The position numbers and the translations under genes were made by a program. DNA of 49,797 nucleotides from assembly GCA_017517035.1 (NCBI GenBank), contig JAFXAN010000031.1, positions 1-49,797 of the forward strand, read 5' to 3'. This DNA comes from Clostridia bacterium. GTDB lineage: Bacteria > Bacillota > Clostridia > Oscillospirales > CAG-272. A model generated the notes under the pieces. The model saw nothing but the letters and a program-made list of their open reading frames with translations. It ran no database searches and was not told where the DNA came from. Shown piece by piece: positions 18,211 to 26,338 of this stretch (position 1 is its first letter; each line of letters starts with the position of its first letter).

Positions 18211-18594
18211 TCAGTGGCAGCCGCTGCAGGTGCTGCAATCGTGTGTGCAGGAGGGATCGACACCTGTAATTGTCATTGTGATGGTCTGATTCACCTCGTT
18301 CATGAGTGCATTTACATCTGCCTGAGCCGCATCAAGCTCGTTGAAAACGGGATTTGCTGTGATCTTCTTATAAAGCTCGTCGATTTTCGCCTGTATCTTC
18401 CCAATAAGATCCATATCCTTTTCAGCCTTCTCATATTCATACTGAAGTGCTTTCTGCTGAACATCATATTCCATCATCGACTTATTGAGATCCACATCCT
18501 GATCATATGCGTCCTTTGCCGCATTGAGCCTTGTCATCCTTTCATCACCCTTTATTGCTTCGCCGAGCATAACGGCAATATCCATAATTTCCAT
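18211..18594 (-). CDS. YlbF/YmcA (RicA/RicF) family protein with Cys-rich tail
   Basis: 127 residues, almost all helical, matching the YlbF/YmcA family (DIAVMLGEAIKGDERMTRL; DVQQKALQYEYEKAEKD). In Bacillus, YmcA-YlbF-YaaT (RicAFT) binds RNase Y, controls mRNA maturation and sporulation/competence, and holds iron-sulfur clusters. Here the last 12 residues contain C116, C120, C123 and C126 plus a final His, a ready metal or cluster site. The position between miaB and mutS matches ymcA in Bacillus. I cannot tell YmcA from YlbF by eye. ATG at 18594 follows AGGAG; an in-frame ATG at 18585 is possible. Confidence 0.83.
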   Translation of the reverse strand: MEIMDIAVMLGEAIKGDERMTRLNAAKDAYDQDVDLNKSMMEYDVQQKALQYEYEKAEKDMDLIGKIQAKIDELYKKITANPVFNELDAAQADVNALMNEVNQTITMTITGVDPSCTHDCSTCSGCH

Positions 18595-18617
18595 TTTTCT
18601 TTTCTCCTGTTTCTTTA

Positions 18618-20054
18618 TTATTTTATTTTTTCACCGTATAGGGCAAAAGCCTCGGCACGGTCAATTTTTATATTCAGATATTTTCCTTCGTCTGTAGCAT
18701 CGCCCTCAAAGAAAACTATCTTGTTTCCCTCTGTTCTGCCGCTGAGGAGCGCATCATTATTTTTGCTCACACCGTCACAGAGCACGGAAACCGTTTTGCC
18801 CACAAAGGGCAGATTCTTTTCGAGAGATATTTGATTCTGAACCTCAAGAAGCCTTGAAAATCTCTCGCCCTTTACCTTTTCGTCGATCTGCTCCATTTCG
18901 GAAGCCGGAGTTCCCTTTCTGGGAGAATAAATGAACGAAAAGATCATGTCATAGCGAACCTCACGAAGCATATCGAGAGTATCCTTGAAATCCTGCTCTG
19001 TCTCGCCCGGAAAACCGACGATAATATCGGTGGTGATTGCAATATCGGGCATTTTTTCTCTGATATACCGCACGGTGTCAAGGTACTGTGCCTTGTCATA
19101 ATGGCGGTTCATAGCCTTCAGCATTGCGTCACTACCCGATTGGAGCGGGAGATGAAAATGCTTTGCGATCTTATCATGCTTTGCCATGGTGTCGATAAGC
19201 TTTCTCGAAGCATCCTTCGGGTGGCTCGTCATAAAGCGGAGCTTGAAATCTCCCTCGATTTTAGCAAGACGGTCAAGCAGATCGGCAAAATCATATTCCA
19301 TACCCTTTGCATAGGAATTGACATTCTGCCCCAGCAGAGTTATATCTTTATATCCCTTTTCAGCAAGCTCCTCGACCTCTGTGACAATATCCTCCATTCT
19401 GCGGCTTCTCTCTCTGCCTCTCACATATGGCACTATGCAGTATGAGCAGAAATTGTTGCAGCCATACATGATACTGACCCATGCACGGTAATCACTTGCT
19501 CTCTCGATATTAAGCCCTTCGGCAACAAGATATTCATCTTCGTCGGGAGCAAAGAGCCTCTTTCCCTTAACTGTTTTTTCATAGAGAAGCTGCGGCATAC
19601 GGTGGAGACTTGATGTTCCGAAGATGAAATCCACATAAGGATAGCTTCGTCTTATCTCCTCCGAGCGATGCTTTTGAGTAACCATACAGCCGCAAACACC
19701 GATCATAAGAGTGCTTTTTTTATTTTTCAGATGCTTGAACTGCCCGATGATCGAAAGCGCCTTTTGCTCGGCGTGTTCTCTGACAGCGCAGGTATTGACC
19801 AATATAAGATCTGCCCTCTCCGGCTCTGATGTTATCTCATATCCCATGGAGCGAGCCATTCCCGCAAGCTTTTCGCTATCTGCCTCGTTTTGCTGACATC
19901 CGAAGGTAAGCACATGAGCCTTAAGATCAGTCCCCGTTTCAAGAGCACGCTTTTCATTAAGAGCACGCATTTTTCGGATGAAACCGAAAGCCTTTTCCAT
20001 CTCATGTGGAGGCACAAGGCTGTTTATTCGTTTTTCAGAAATATTTTCCGACAT
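18618..20054 (-). CDS. miaB: tRNA-2-methylthio-N6-dimethylallyladenosine synthase MiaB
   Basis: 478 residues. This radical SAM methylthiotransferase adds the 2-methylthio group to i6A37 in tRNAs. The N-terminal UPF0004 domain has the auxiliary-cluster cysteines (TFGCQQNEADSE, VNTCAVREHAE, GVCGCM). The radical SAM motif is MYGCNNFCSYC. The C-terminal 65 residues form a TRAM RNA-binding domain. It is the first gene of the mutSL operon, driven by the promoter at 20090-20118. Confidence 0.96.
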   Translation of the reverse strand: MSENISEKRINSLVPPHEMEKAFGFIRKMRALNEKRALETGTDLKAHVLTFGCQQNEADSEKLAGMARSMGYEITSEPERADLILVNTCAVREHAEQKALSIIGQFKHLKNKKSTLMIGVCGCMVTQKHRSEEIRRSYPYVDFIFGTSSLHRMPQLLYEKTVKGKRLFAPDEDEYLVAEGLNIERASDYRAWVSIMYGCNNFCSYCIVPYVRGRERSRRMEDIVTEVEELAEKGYKDITLLGQNVNSYAKGMEYDFADLLDRLAKIEGDFKLRFMTSHPKDASRKLIDTMAKHDKIAKHFHLPLQSGSDAMLKAMNRHYDKAQYLDTVRYIREKMPDIAITTDIIVGFPGETEQDFKDTLDMLREVRYDMIFSFIYSPRKGTPASEMEQIDEKVKGERFSRLLEVQNQISLEKNLPFVGKTVSVLCDGVSKNNDALLSGRTEGNKIVFFEGDATDEGKYLNIKIDRAEAFALYGEKIK

Positions 20055-20089
20055 TTTCCAAAATTCCTTAAAAAATAATAATACATTAC

Positions 20090-20118
20090 ATTATAACATT
20101 AATTAGCACTTTAGTCAA
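20090..20118 (-). promoter_or_regulatory. Promoter of the miaB-ylbF-mutS-mutL-tgt operon
   Basis: Minus strand TTGACT (20113-20118), 17 nt, TATAAT (20090-20095). Confidence 0.85.
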
Positions 20119-20181
20119 TAGAAAACTTTTACAAAGAACATACAATCGAATCACAAAGGTTCACTTTTTATCCTCAAAAAA

Positions 20182-21177
20182 TTATTTTGCTTTATATTTT
20201 TCCTTAATTCCGTCGGTCATGAAAATTCCGTCATCGGTAATTATGACCGCCTCAAAATCTACCGTCTTGCTGTTATAAAACTCAAGTGCCTTATCCTTTC
20301 CCATAACGAAAAGTGCTGTGGAAAGAGCATCCGCAAGAGCACCGTCGTCACATATGACCGAAACCGAATGTATGTCACTCTCGGAGGGTCTTCCACTTAC
20401 GGGATCAATGATATGATTGTATTTTTTATCTCCGATCTCGATATATCTTTCATAGTCTCCCGAAACCGAAACAAACCCGCCTTCAAGAGAAAGATATCCA
20501 ACGACATCGCTTGTGTTTTTCGGGTCTTTTATACCCACAACATAAGGCTTTCCACTCTTTTTTGCTCCCATAAGCGCAACATTGCCGCCAAAGGACATAA
20601 TAGCACCTTTCGCCCCCGATTCTGTGAGATAATCGCAGACTTTTTGCGCCGCATATCCCTTTCCGACGGCACCAAGGTCTATTCTGATATCATTTTTCTC
20701 TTTTTTCAGAGAATTTTCCTCGATGGCAAGCATATCATACCCCACCGCTTCAAGCTTCAATGCGATCTCGCCCTCATAAGGCTCTCTGCCCTCAAGAGCG
20801 CAGCTCTCCCAAAGCTCCTTCAGTGCACCTACGGTTATGTCAAAATCACCCCCCGTCAGTGCCGAATATTCAAGTGAAAGCGATATGACCTCTTCAAAAA
20901 CAGGATCAATATTGATGACAAGACCAACATCGTCGTTGGTATGATCGGTAAAGCTGCCCTCCACGGTCTTTGAAATAACACTCTCGATGTCCTTAACTAT
21001 TTTTTCACATCCCGCAAGCATCGCCGCCTCGTCATATTCATCCTCTGCGATCCTTATATTTATCACCGTATCCATGGCAACAAATGTCGCCTCGGCATAT
21101 GTCTCCTTCGGCTCGCATGAAGCGAGAAAAAGCATGAGCGCAAGTAAACAAAACACAACCGAAAAAATCTTTTTCAT
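20182..21177 (-). CDS. apbE: FAD:protein FMN transferase (ApbE family lipoprotein)
   Basis: 331 residues. The signal peptide MKKIFSVVFCLLALMLFLASC ends in a lipobox (FLASC). The ApbE/FmnB domain follows, with MDTVINIRI, a GAVGKGYAAQKV-type nucleotide site and FGGNV. The enzyme moves FMN from FAD onto Thr of target proteins outside the membrane. ATG at 21177 gives an ATGA overlap with the Gx-transporter gene and follows AAAGGTGAT. The frame is open 71 codons further upstream, but that part lies inside the preceding gene and would bury the signal peptide. It is last in the nudF-eetA-eetB-apbE-like unit. Confidence 0.93.
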   Translation of the reverse strand: MKKIFSVVFCLLALMLFLASCEPKETYAEATFVAMDTVINIRIAEDEYDEAAMLAGCEKIVKDIESVISKTVEGSFTDHTNDDVGLVINIDPVFEEVISLSLEYSALTGGDFDITVGALKELWESCALEGREPYEGEIALKLEAVGYDMLAIEENSLKKEKNDIRIDLGAVGKGYAAQKVCDYLTESGAKGAIMSFGGNVALMGAKKSGKPYVVGIKDPKNTSDVVGYLSLEGGFVSVSGDYERYIEIGDKKYNHIIDPVSGRPSESDIHSVSVICDDGALADALSTALFVMGKDKALEFYNSKTVDFEAVIITDDGIFMTDGIKEKYKAK

Positions 21178-21704
21178 TTTGAAATCACCTTTTTGTATTT
21201 TTGAGAAATAAAGTTCAGAAGTATGCCCGTAAAAGTGCCGAAAACAGCTCCGAAAATGAGCAGATAGGGCAGACAAAATGAAGCAACCCTTAAACCGAAA
21301 AACAAAGCCGCAACCACCGCCTGTCCAAGATTGTGAAGGCATGCGCAAATGACGGATGTTCCGATATAGCTCACTCTTTTTCCGAGCCATTTCGATAGAA
21401 AAAGTCCGCCAAAGGCAAAAAACGCCCCCATTGCCGAATAGAAAAAGGAGATCATGCTTCCGAAAAGAACGCCCATTATGATAACTCTCATGGAGGAAAC
21501 GGCAAATGCTTCCGAGGTTGAAAGCTCAAAAAAAGCAAGAGTTACGATGATATTTGCAAGTCCTATCTTCATAAACGGAAGAAGTGCAAAGCGAAGCACA
21601 AGAATATTTTCAAGATAGGAAAGCACCATTGCAATGCAAAGCAGCAAAGCGCATCTCACAAGAATGCGGACCTTATTTTCCTTAACCTGCAACCGCATCG
21701 CCAT
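21174..21704 (-). CDS. Gx transporter family membrane protein (EetB-like)
   Basis: 176 residues with five to six hydrophobic segments. It matches the family annotated as Gx transporter or heptaprenyl diphosphate synthase component I (LRFALLPFMKIGLANIIV, then MRVIIMGVLFGS). In Listeria and Enterococcus the similar protein EetB belongs to the flavin-based extracellular electron transfer locus (from memory). I chose ATG at 21704, 6 nt after GGAGGTG; the in-frame GTG at 21719 precedes that site. It overlaps the NusG-II gene by 23 nt and apbE by 4 nt. Confidence 0.8.
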   Translation of the reverse strand: MAMRLQVKENKVRILVRCALLLCIAMVLSYLENILVLRFALLPFMKIGLANIIVTLAFFELSTSEAFAVSSMRVIIMGVLFGSMISFFYSAMGAFFAFGGLFLSKWLGKRVSYIGTSVICACLHNLGQAVVAALFFGLRVASFCLPYLLIFGAVFGTFTGILLNFISQKYKKVISK

Positions 21705-22056
21705 GAGACACACCTCCACTCTTTATGATAAGCGCAACACCGGCAGGCGCACAAACGACCGTGTCCCCCGCTCTTTTTGCTCTTCCCTGCTTCATGCAAA
21801 TTCCGTTCGGACATTCTGAGCTTAAAATATAGGCAGAACTGTTCTCGATCCTAATAATCAAGGAAATGCCGTTTGACATAAGCTCGATCTCCCTATTCTC
21901 CGAGAGAGAATATTCGCTCTCGCCTCCCTCCGATATCACCGAAAGTGTCAGATCCCCCTCGGAAGGCAGAAATTTCAGTCCGATAAGAAGCGCAGAGATC
22001 ACAAGCGCAATGGCAATGATAATTATATCAAGCCAAGTTCTCTTTTTTGATATCAT
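21682..22056 (-). CDS. NusG domain II-containing membrane-anchored protein (EetA-like)
   Basis: 124 residues: a single N-terminal transmembrane segment (9-27), then a small beta domain outside the cell. The domain has the NusG-II hallmark CPNGICMKQG...VCAPAGV, with a pair of Cys plus a third. Proteins of this type sit next to Gx transporters, ApbE and FMN-binding proteins in Rnf and extracellular electron transfer loci. It overlaps the upstream NUDIX gene by 4 nt (ATGA) after AAAGGG. Assignment as EetA-like rests on this context. Confidence 0.8.
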   Translation of the reverse strand: MISKKRTWLDIIIIAIALVISALLIGLKFLPSEGDLTLSVISEGGESEYSLSENREIELMSNGISLIIRIENSSAYILSSECPNGICMKQGRAKRAGDTVVCAPAGVALIIKSGGVSHGDAVAG

Positions 22057-22592
22057 TTCCCTTTTTCAAGATATGCACGCATAACGCAGATCTGCGTTTT
22101 TGCGTCATAAATCTCGCCTCTCATGACCATATCCTTCAGCTTTTCAAGAGGTATTCTTTCGATCTCGAGAAATTCGTCATCATCGGGATGAGTTTCGCCA
22201 AATGTAAGACCTCTTGCAAGATACATATGGATGACCTCGGTGAAGATTGCAGGAGATGGATAAAGCTTGCCCAGATAAATAAGCTCACTGCATTCCGCTC
22301 CAGTTTCCTCGCTAAGCTCACGGAGAGCCGCTGCACGGTGATCATGCTCGCCCTCCTCCAGCTTTCCCGCAGGAATTTCAAGAAGCACCTCACCGTGTGC
22401 ATAGCGGAACTGGCGAACGCATATAACATCTCCGTCATCTGTCAGAGGAAGAACGCACACCGCCCCACGGTGATGAACGATCTCACGAACACCTTCTGCT
22501 CCATTTGGAAGCTCAACCGCATCAACCGTTACATTTATTACCTTGCCATCAAAGACCTCCTTTGATGAAATCTTCTTTTCTTCAAGCTTCAT
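22053..22592 (-). CDS. nudF: NUDIX hydrolase, ADP-ribose pyrophosphatase type
   Basis: 179 residues. A perfect Nudix box spans G76-G98 (G-x5-E-x7-REL-x-EE-x-G), and the proline-containing region after it (GKLYPSPAIFTEVIHMYLA) fits the ADP-ribose/ADP-sugar class. It should hydrolyse ADP-ribose to AMP and ribose 5-phosphate in the cytoplasm. It is the first gene of the unit with the EetA-, EetB- and ApbE-like genes, under the promoter at 22633-22661. Whether the link to flavin transfer is functional is unknown. Confidence 0.87.
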   Translation of the reverse strand: MKLEEKKISSKEVFDGKVINVTVDAVELPNGAEGVREIVHHRGAVCVLPLTDDGDVICVRQFRYAHGEVLLEIPAGKLEEGEHDHRAAALRELSEETGAECSELIYLGKLYPSPAIFTEVIHMYLARGLTFGETHPDDDEFLEIERIPLEKLKDMVMRGEIYDAKTQICVMRAYLEKGK

Positions 22593-22632
22593 AAAAAACG
22601 CTCCTTTGCGCTAAAAATACTATCAAAGATAT

Positions 22633-22661
22633 ATTATACAACATTTTTTCGTAAATGTAAA
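22633..22661 (-). promoter_or_regulatory. Promoter of the nudF-eetA-eetB-apbE-like operon
   Basis: Minus strand TTTACA (22656-22661), 17 nt, TATAAT (22633-22638). It is back-to-back with the tcdA promoter. Confidence 0.8.
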
Positions 22662-22669
22662 GAAATTAC

Positions 22670-22698
22670 TTGATTTATTCCTAAAAATTTATTATAAT
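22670..22698 (+). promoter_or_regulatory. Promoter of tcdA
   Basis: TTGATT (22670-22675), 17 nt, TATAAT (22693-22698), with ribosome site AGGAG at 22714-22718. Confidence 0.82.
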
Positions 22699-22725
22699 TA
22701 TTATATAACATCTTAGGAGACAAAA

Positions 22726-23415
22726 ATGAAAATTGATGAACTTCAGAGACTTGCCATGGTGATTGGCGAGGATAAAATAAACAAATTAAAGGACTGCCAT
22801 GTTGCTGTTTTCGGTGTCGGAGGCGTTGGCGGTCATCTCTGCGAGGCGCTTGCAAGAAGCGGAGTTGGACATATCGACATTTTTGATAACGATGTGGTTT
22901 CTCCGTCAAATCTTAACCGTCAGATAATTGCACTTCATTCCACAATAGGTCAAAAAAAGGTAGATATTATGAGGGAAAGGCTTCTCGATATAAATCCTGA
23001 ACTTGATATAAAAGCTTACGATGTGTTCTACAGTGCCGATAATGCAGACCTTTTCCCTCTCGAAAAATACGATTATATTGCGGATGCTATAGATTCTCTG
23101 CCATCAAAGCTTGAGCTGATCAGAAGAGCAAAGGAATGCGGTACGGAAATCATTTCATCAATGGGAACGGGTAACAAGCTTGACCCATCAAGACTTGAGA
23201 TAAGCGACATTTCAAAAACAGAATATTGCCCTCTGGCAAAAAGCGTCAGAATCTCGCTACGCAAAATGGGGATAAATCATTTGACCGTTGTTTTTTCAAA
23301 GGAAAAGCCGATAAAAACAGGAGAGCGCACCCCCGGCAGCACCGCCTTTGTCCCCGCCTCCGCAGGACTTCTCATGGCTTCAAAAATTATAAGGGATGTT
23401 ATAGAGAAACAGTAA
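22726..23415 (+). CDS. tcdA: tRNA threonylcarbamoyladenosine dehydratase (TcdA/CsdL, ThiF-like)
   Basis: 229 residues of the E1/ThiF family. The ATP-binding motif is GVGGVGG (30-36); DNDVVSPSNLNRQ and the later TGNKLDPSRLEISDISKTEYCPLAK segment match TcdA. It makes cyclic t6A37 in ANN-decoding tRNAs using ATP. It is slightly shorter than the E. coli protein. Its last codons and stop (GAG AAA CAG TAA) lie inside the terminal repeat of element E2, so that insertion probably set the present 3' end. Confidence 0.93.
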   Translation: MKIDELQRLAMVIGEDKINKLKDCHVAVFGVGGVGGHLCEALARSGVGHIDIFDNDVVSPSNLNRQIIALHSTIGQKKVDIMRERLLDINPELDIKAYDVFYSADNADLFPLEKYDYIADAIDSLPSKLELIRRAKECGTEIISSMGTGNKLDPSRLEISDISKTEYCPLAKSVRISLRKMGINHLTVVFSKEKPIKTGERTPGSTAFVPASAGLLMASKIIRDVIEKQ

Positions 23416-23572
23416 TTTGTCGAACAGTCGAAGCCGTAATCCGTAGGGGCGATCATTGATCGCCCGTCTCATAAACAGTTCAAAATATCGTTATTTTACG
23501 CCGTTTGTTTTTTCGGGCGATCAATGATCGCCCCTACAAATTTCGTTTTCACTCACCGCTAAATTACTGTTT
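23407..23572. repeat. Intergenic repeat element E2, 166 bp with inverted ends
   Basis: The left end starts AAACAGTAATTTGTCGAACA at 23407; the right end (23552-23572) reads AAACAGTAATTTAGCGGTGA on the other strand. Inside is a 23-bp perfect inverted repeat (23443-23465 and 23515-23537) built on GGGCGATCA/TGATCGCCC. The left end overlaps the tcdA stop. Confidence 0.85.
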
Positions 23573-23641
23573 GAAAAAGCTTTGCGCTGTGCTAAAGCTA
23601 ACATTCAACATCATTTATCACAACAAAATCCCTCTTCCCCC

Positions 23642-23670
23642 TTGACCTTGAGCCAAAAATAATGTATAAT
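23642..23670 (+). promoter_or_regulatory. Promoter of the M23-like gene
   Basis: TTGACC (23642-23647), 17 nt, TATAAT (23665-23670), with GGGAG ribosome site before 23715. Confidence 0.8.
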
Positions 23671-23714
23671 ATAATAAATAATTTTGTAAATTTGAAAATT
23701 CGGGAGAAATAATC

Positions 23715-25343
23715 ATGAAAAAAACCATAATTTCGGTGCTTTGCGTTCTGCTTCTTTTCATCCCTACATATATAGCCATCGCAAGCTATATCACAACGCA
23801 AAATGCACCTATTTCAAACAGCTTCGTTGAAAAAATCGACATTGCCGACCTTGCAGGTCAATCTTACACTGTTGCAAAAACAAACAAAGAAGGCGACCTT
23901 GTCAGCTTTTTCGTAACGATGAACACAAATGCAACAAAGGTTGCGGAGCTTCCCGAGCCTCTTGTGGGCAAAGCTTTCTATAAAGTCACATTCCACAGCG
24001 GAAATGTTGCGGAGGACTATAAATATTATCTCAACACAGAGGGTGCGCTCAGCTATGCAGAGTTTCCCGACGGAACTGTATATCAGCTTAAGACCACCGA
24101 TGTAAACCAATTCCTCAAAACGCCCTATGCTCTTTCTCTTTTCTCAGAGGATACGCTTCCGATCCTCAAAAATACAGCAGGCGAGAGCATCGTTCCAACA
24201 AGCGTAAGCTGGAATTATAAGCTTGATGGCGAAAAATATAGTCCCCTCTCCGGCTTTAGAACAACAGAGGAGCTTATAACATACGAAATGGAAGGCGGTC
24301 TTGACCTTGATTTCAGCGCAAAGGCTGACCTTTATACCATCAAGGTTTACGATAAAAACTCAACACTTATCTATGACGGCTCAACAGACGATCTCACCAC
24401 TCTTACCTTCGATACCGATTCCGATCTCACTTTCATGGTGAAGGCATCCTGGTATGAGGACAACACAAGAGATTTCTACGGCGAGGCAACATATAATTTC
24501 AGAACAAAGCTCATTGCAGGCGCTGAATTCTTCATCGGAGAGAGCGAAGGAGTTCAGCCCGGTGATTTCGTTGCAATTACAGGCTATAATATTGCAGACC
24601 CCGCAAAGGTGAGATTCACAAGTAGCCCTTCAATCGGTTATACACCCACATTCTATGCAGAGGGCGATCATGTTATCGCATTCGTTCCGCTTCATTATGA
24701 GCTTTCCGCCGGCTCTTATGTATTTACCCTTTCTTATGGCTCTGTTTCTCAGGAGATAAATCTTGAGATTTCTGCAAAGAAGTTCAGAACAAACACACAT
24801 AAGGTCAGCAAGCTCATTGCCGAAAACACAAGAAATGAAACATCTCTTGCGGAATTTGACGAGCTTTTCGCTTCCATCTGCTCACAGAGCGAGGCTACAA
24901 AATATTTCACCGAAAGCTTCACCGACTATGAGGGTCAGAAGGCTATGAAGGCAAAGATCACCGCAGGATTCGGTCTTTACAGAACAGTTTCCTCAACCAA
25001 GGAGGAATACAGAAACATCGGCGTTGAATGGAAGATCGCAAAGGGAACGAATATTCCCGCCGCAAACGCAGGAAAGGTCGTTTGCGCAGGTATTTCCACA
25101 TACGCAGGCAGAATGGTTGTCATCGACCACGGAATGGGTCTTAAGACATGGTATCTGCATCTTGACGAGATCAAAACAAATGTCGGAGATCTTGTTGCCC
25201 TCGGTGATGTTATCGGAACTGCCGGAAATTCAGGCTTCACAGAGCAGAACGGCATCTGCACTATTATGACCGTTGGCAATATCCCCGTTTGCCCCTACAG
25301 AACCTGGGACAGCGGCGTTGGAATCGGAATATATACAAAGTAA
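23715..25343 (+). CDS. Exported M23-like protein with degenerate metal site
   Basis: 542 residues. An N-terminal signal or anchor (MKKTIISVLCVLLLFIPTYI) leads into a long region of unknown fold (about 30-380, beta-rich, Ig-like in places). The last 120 residues are a LytM/M23 domain by pattern: NIGVEWKIAKGTNIPAANAGKV, YLHLDEI, GDLVALGDVIGTAGNSG. The zinc ligands of LytM are lost: the HxxxD pair is N434/E438, and the final HxH is C515/I517. Only H482 is kept. It is therefore probably a non-catalytic regulator or wall-binding protein, as EnvC and NlpD are for amidases. It has its own promoter and terminator. Confidence 0.82.
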   Translation: MKKTIISVLCVLLLFIPTYIAIASYITTQNAPISNSFVEKIDIADLAGQSYTVAKTNKEGDLVSFFVTMNTNATKVAELPEPLVGKAFYKVTFHSGNVAEDYKYYLNTEGALSYAEFPDGTVYQLKTTDVNQFLKTPYALSLFSEDTLPILKNTAGESIVPTSVSWNYKLDGEKYSPLSGFRTTEELITYEMEGGLDLDFSAKADLYTIKVYDKNSTLIYDGSTDDLTTLTFDTDSDLTFMVKASWYEDNTRDFYGEATYNFRTKLIAGAEFFIGESEGVQPGDFVAITGYNIADPAKVRFTSSPSIGYTPTFYAEGDHVIAFVPLHYELSAGSYVFTLSYGSVSQEINLEISAKKFRTNTHKVSKLIAENTRNETSLAEFDELFASICSQSEATKYFTESFTDYEGQKAMKAKITAGFGLYRTVSSTKEEYRNIGVEWKIAKGTNIPAANAGKVVCAGISTYAGRMVVIDHGMGLKTWYLHLDEIKTNVGDLVALGDVIGTAGNSGFTEQNGICTIMTVGNIPVCPYRTWDSGVGIGIYTK

Positions 25344-25350
25344 TTTCAAA

Positions 25351-25390
25351 CGGAGCTGATTTGCCAAGGTGCATTTCAGCTCTGTTTTTT
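25351..25390 (+). terminator. Terminator of the M23-like gene
   Basis: Hairpin CGGAGCTGA ... TCAGCTCTG (25351-25384) followed by TTTTTT. Confidence 0.8.
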
Positions 25391-25413
25391 AGCAAAAACA
25401 CAGGAGGTTATTT

Positions 25414-26271
25414 ATGAAAAAGATCATCACTGCCCTTTCGCTCTTCATCCTTCTTATCTCGCTCATTTCCTGCAAAGAAAAAGCACCGAGATACGATGCA
25501 AATGAATTTTTTCCACTACCGGAAAAAACTCAATCAATCGAAATAGCCTCATATGACGGTAAACATCAGCTTACTGTTCCGTATCTTCGCAGAGATGTCT
25601 CAAAAGAAGTGAAGCTGCTGGATGAAATTATGAACAGTCTGAGGAATACCCCCTCCGAAAAGATTGAAAATTTTTCCCACGATAAAATAAAATTCCCAAT
25701 ATACGGACTTGAGCTTGATCCGGAGAATGAGGTTGCATTCCATGCTCTGTTTTCAAATGGATATTTGCTCACGCAGGACGGAGAGGTCTATAAATTTGAT
25801 TATGATTTTGCCGCTCTCATGGAAAAGGATTTTCCCTTGGAGCTCGAAGAATCGGAGCTTCGCAACAGTTTTCCCGGTCTGCGCCTTGCGGCTGATAACA
25901 ATGGGAAATGGGCAGGCGATTTTATGCCGGACGCAGTTATTAAACCTACTGCCCATTATGATTCACTCGATAAAAAAGAGGGAGTTTCGCTGGAAATCAA
26001 AAGGTTTGACGATCTGACTGCCTACGGAATCATACACAACGATAACTATGAACTTCTCGAATACGGCAAATTTTTTGATTTACACGCCTTGGTTGACGGC
26101 AAGTGGAAATTGATTCCATGGTTGGAAGAGGTATATTTTCCCGATGTTGGATACAAATCTTCAAGAAATTATATTGAAATGAATTTCCATCTTGGACTTT
26201 TTGCTCCGCTCCCTGCCGGCAGATACAGAATCATTTTCGACGGTCTTATCGCAGAATTTGATATTGAATAA
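25414..26271 (+). CDS. Lipoprotein with C-terminal bacterial Ig-like (Big_14-like) domain
   Basis: 285 residues. The signal peptide ends in a lipobox (SLISC, C20). The middle (about 35-150) is not recognised. The C-terminal part (about 185-285) resembles the Ig-like domain found in Clostridia lipoproteins: an ELLEYGKFFDLHALVDGKW segment, then LFAPLPAGRYRIIFDG. The function is unknown; such domains usually mediate binding at the cell surface. It lies 24 nt after the terminator of the M23-like gene and has the ribosome site AGGAGG. It may be co-transcribed with cwlD and eno. Confidence 0.7.
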   Translation: MKKIITALSLFILLISLISCKEKAPRYDANEFFPLPEKTQSIEIASYDGKHQLTVPYLRRDVSKEVKLLDEIMNSLRNTPSEKIENFSHDKIKFPIYGLELDPENEVAFHALFSNGYLLTQDGEVYKFDYDFAALMEKDFPLELEESELRNSFPGLRLAADNNGKWAGDFMPDAVIKPTAHYDSLDKKEGVSLEIKRFDDLTAYGIIHNDNYELLEYGKFFDLHALVDGKWKLIPWLEEVYFPDVGYKSSRNYIEMNFHLGLFAPLPAGRYRIIFDGLIAEFDIE

Positions 26272-26290
26272 TAAATTAATTCATTTTCTT

Positions 26291-26333
26291 CCTCCGAGAA
26301 GCGTAAGATTAAATAAAAGTACGCTCTCGGAGG
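26291..26333 (+). promoter_or_regulatory. Hairpin covering the cwlD ribosome-binding site
   Basis: The left arm CCTCCGAGAAGCGTA (26291-26305) pairs with the right arm TACGCTCTCGGAGG (26320-26333), with one bulged A and a 14-nt loop. The right arm contains the GGAGG of cwlD (start 26339). No T-run follows, so this is unlikely to be a terminator; translational control is a better reading. Confidence 0.65.
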
Positions 26334-26338
26334 TAGAT

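Noticed and set aside
21178..21390. Long N-terminal extension of ApbE
   Set aside because: It would place 71 residues before a clear signal peptide and lies within the Gx-transporter gene; the ATGA start at 21177 has a good ribosome site.
26291..26333. Terminator after the Ig-like lipoprotein gene
   Set aside because: The stem is strong but is followed by GTAGATATG, not a T-run, and includes the cwlD ribosome site.
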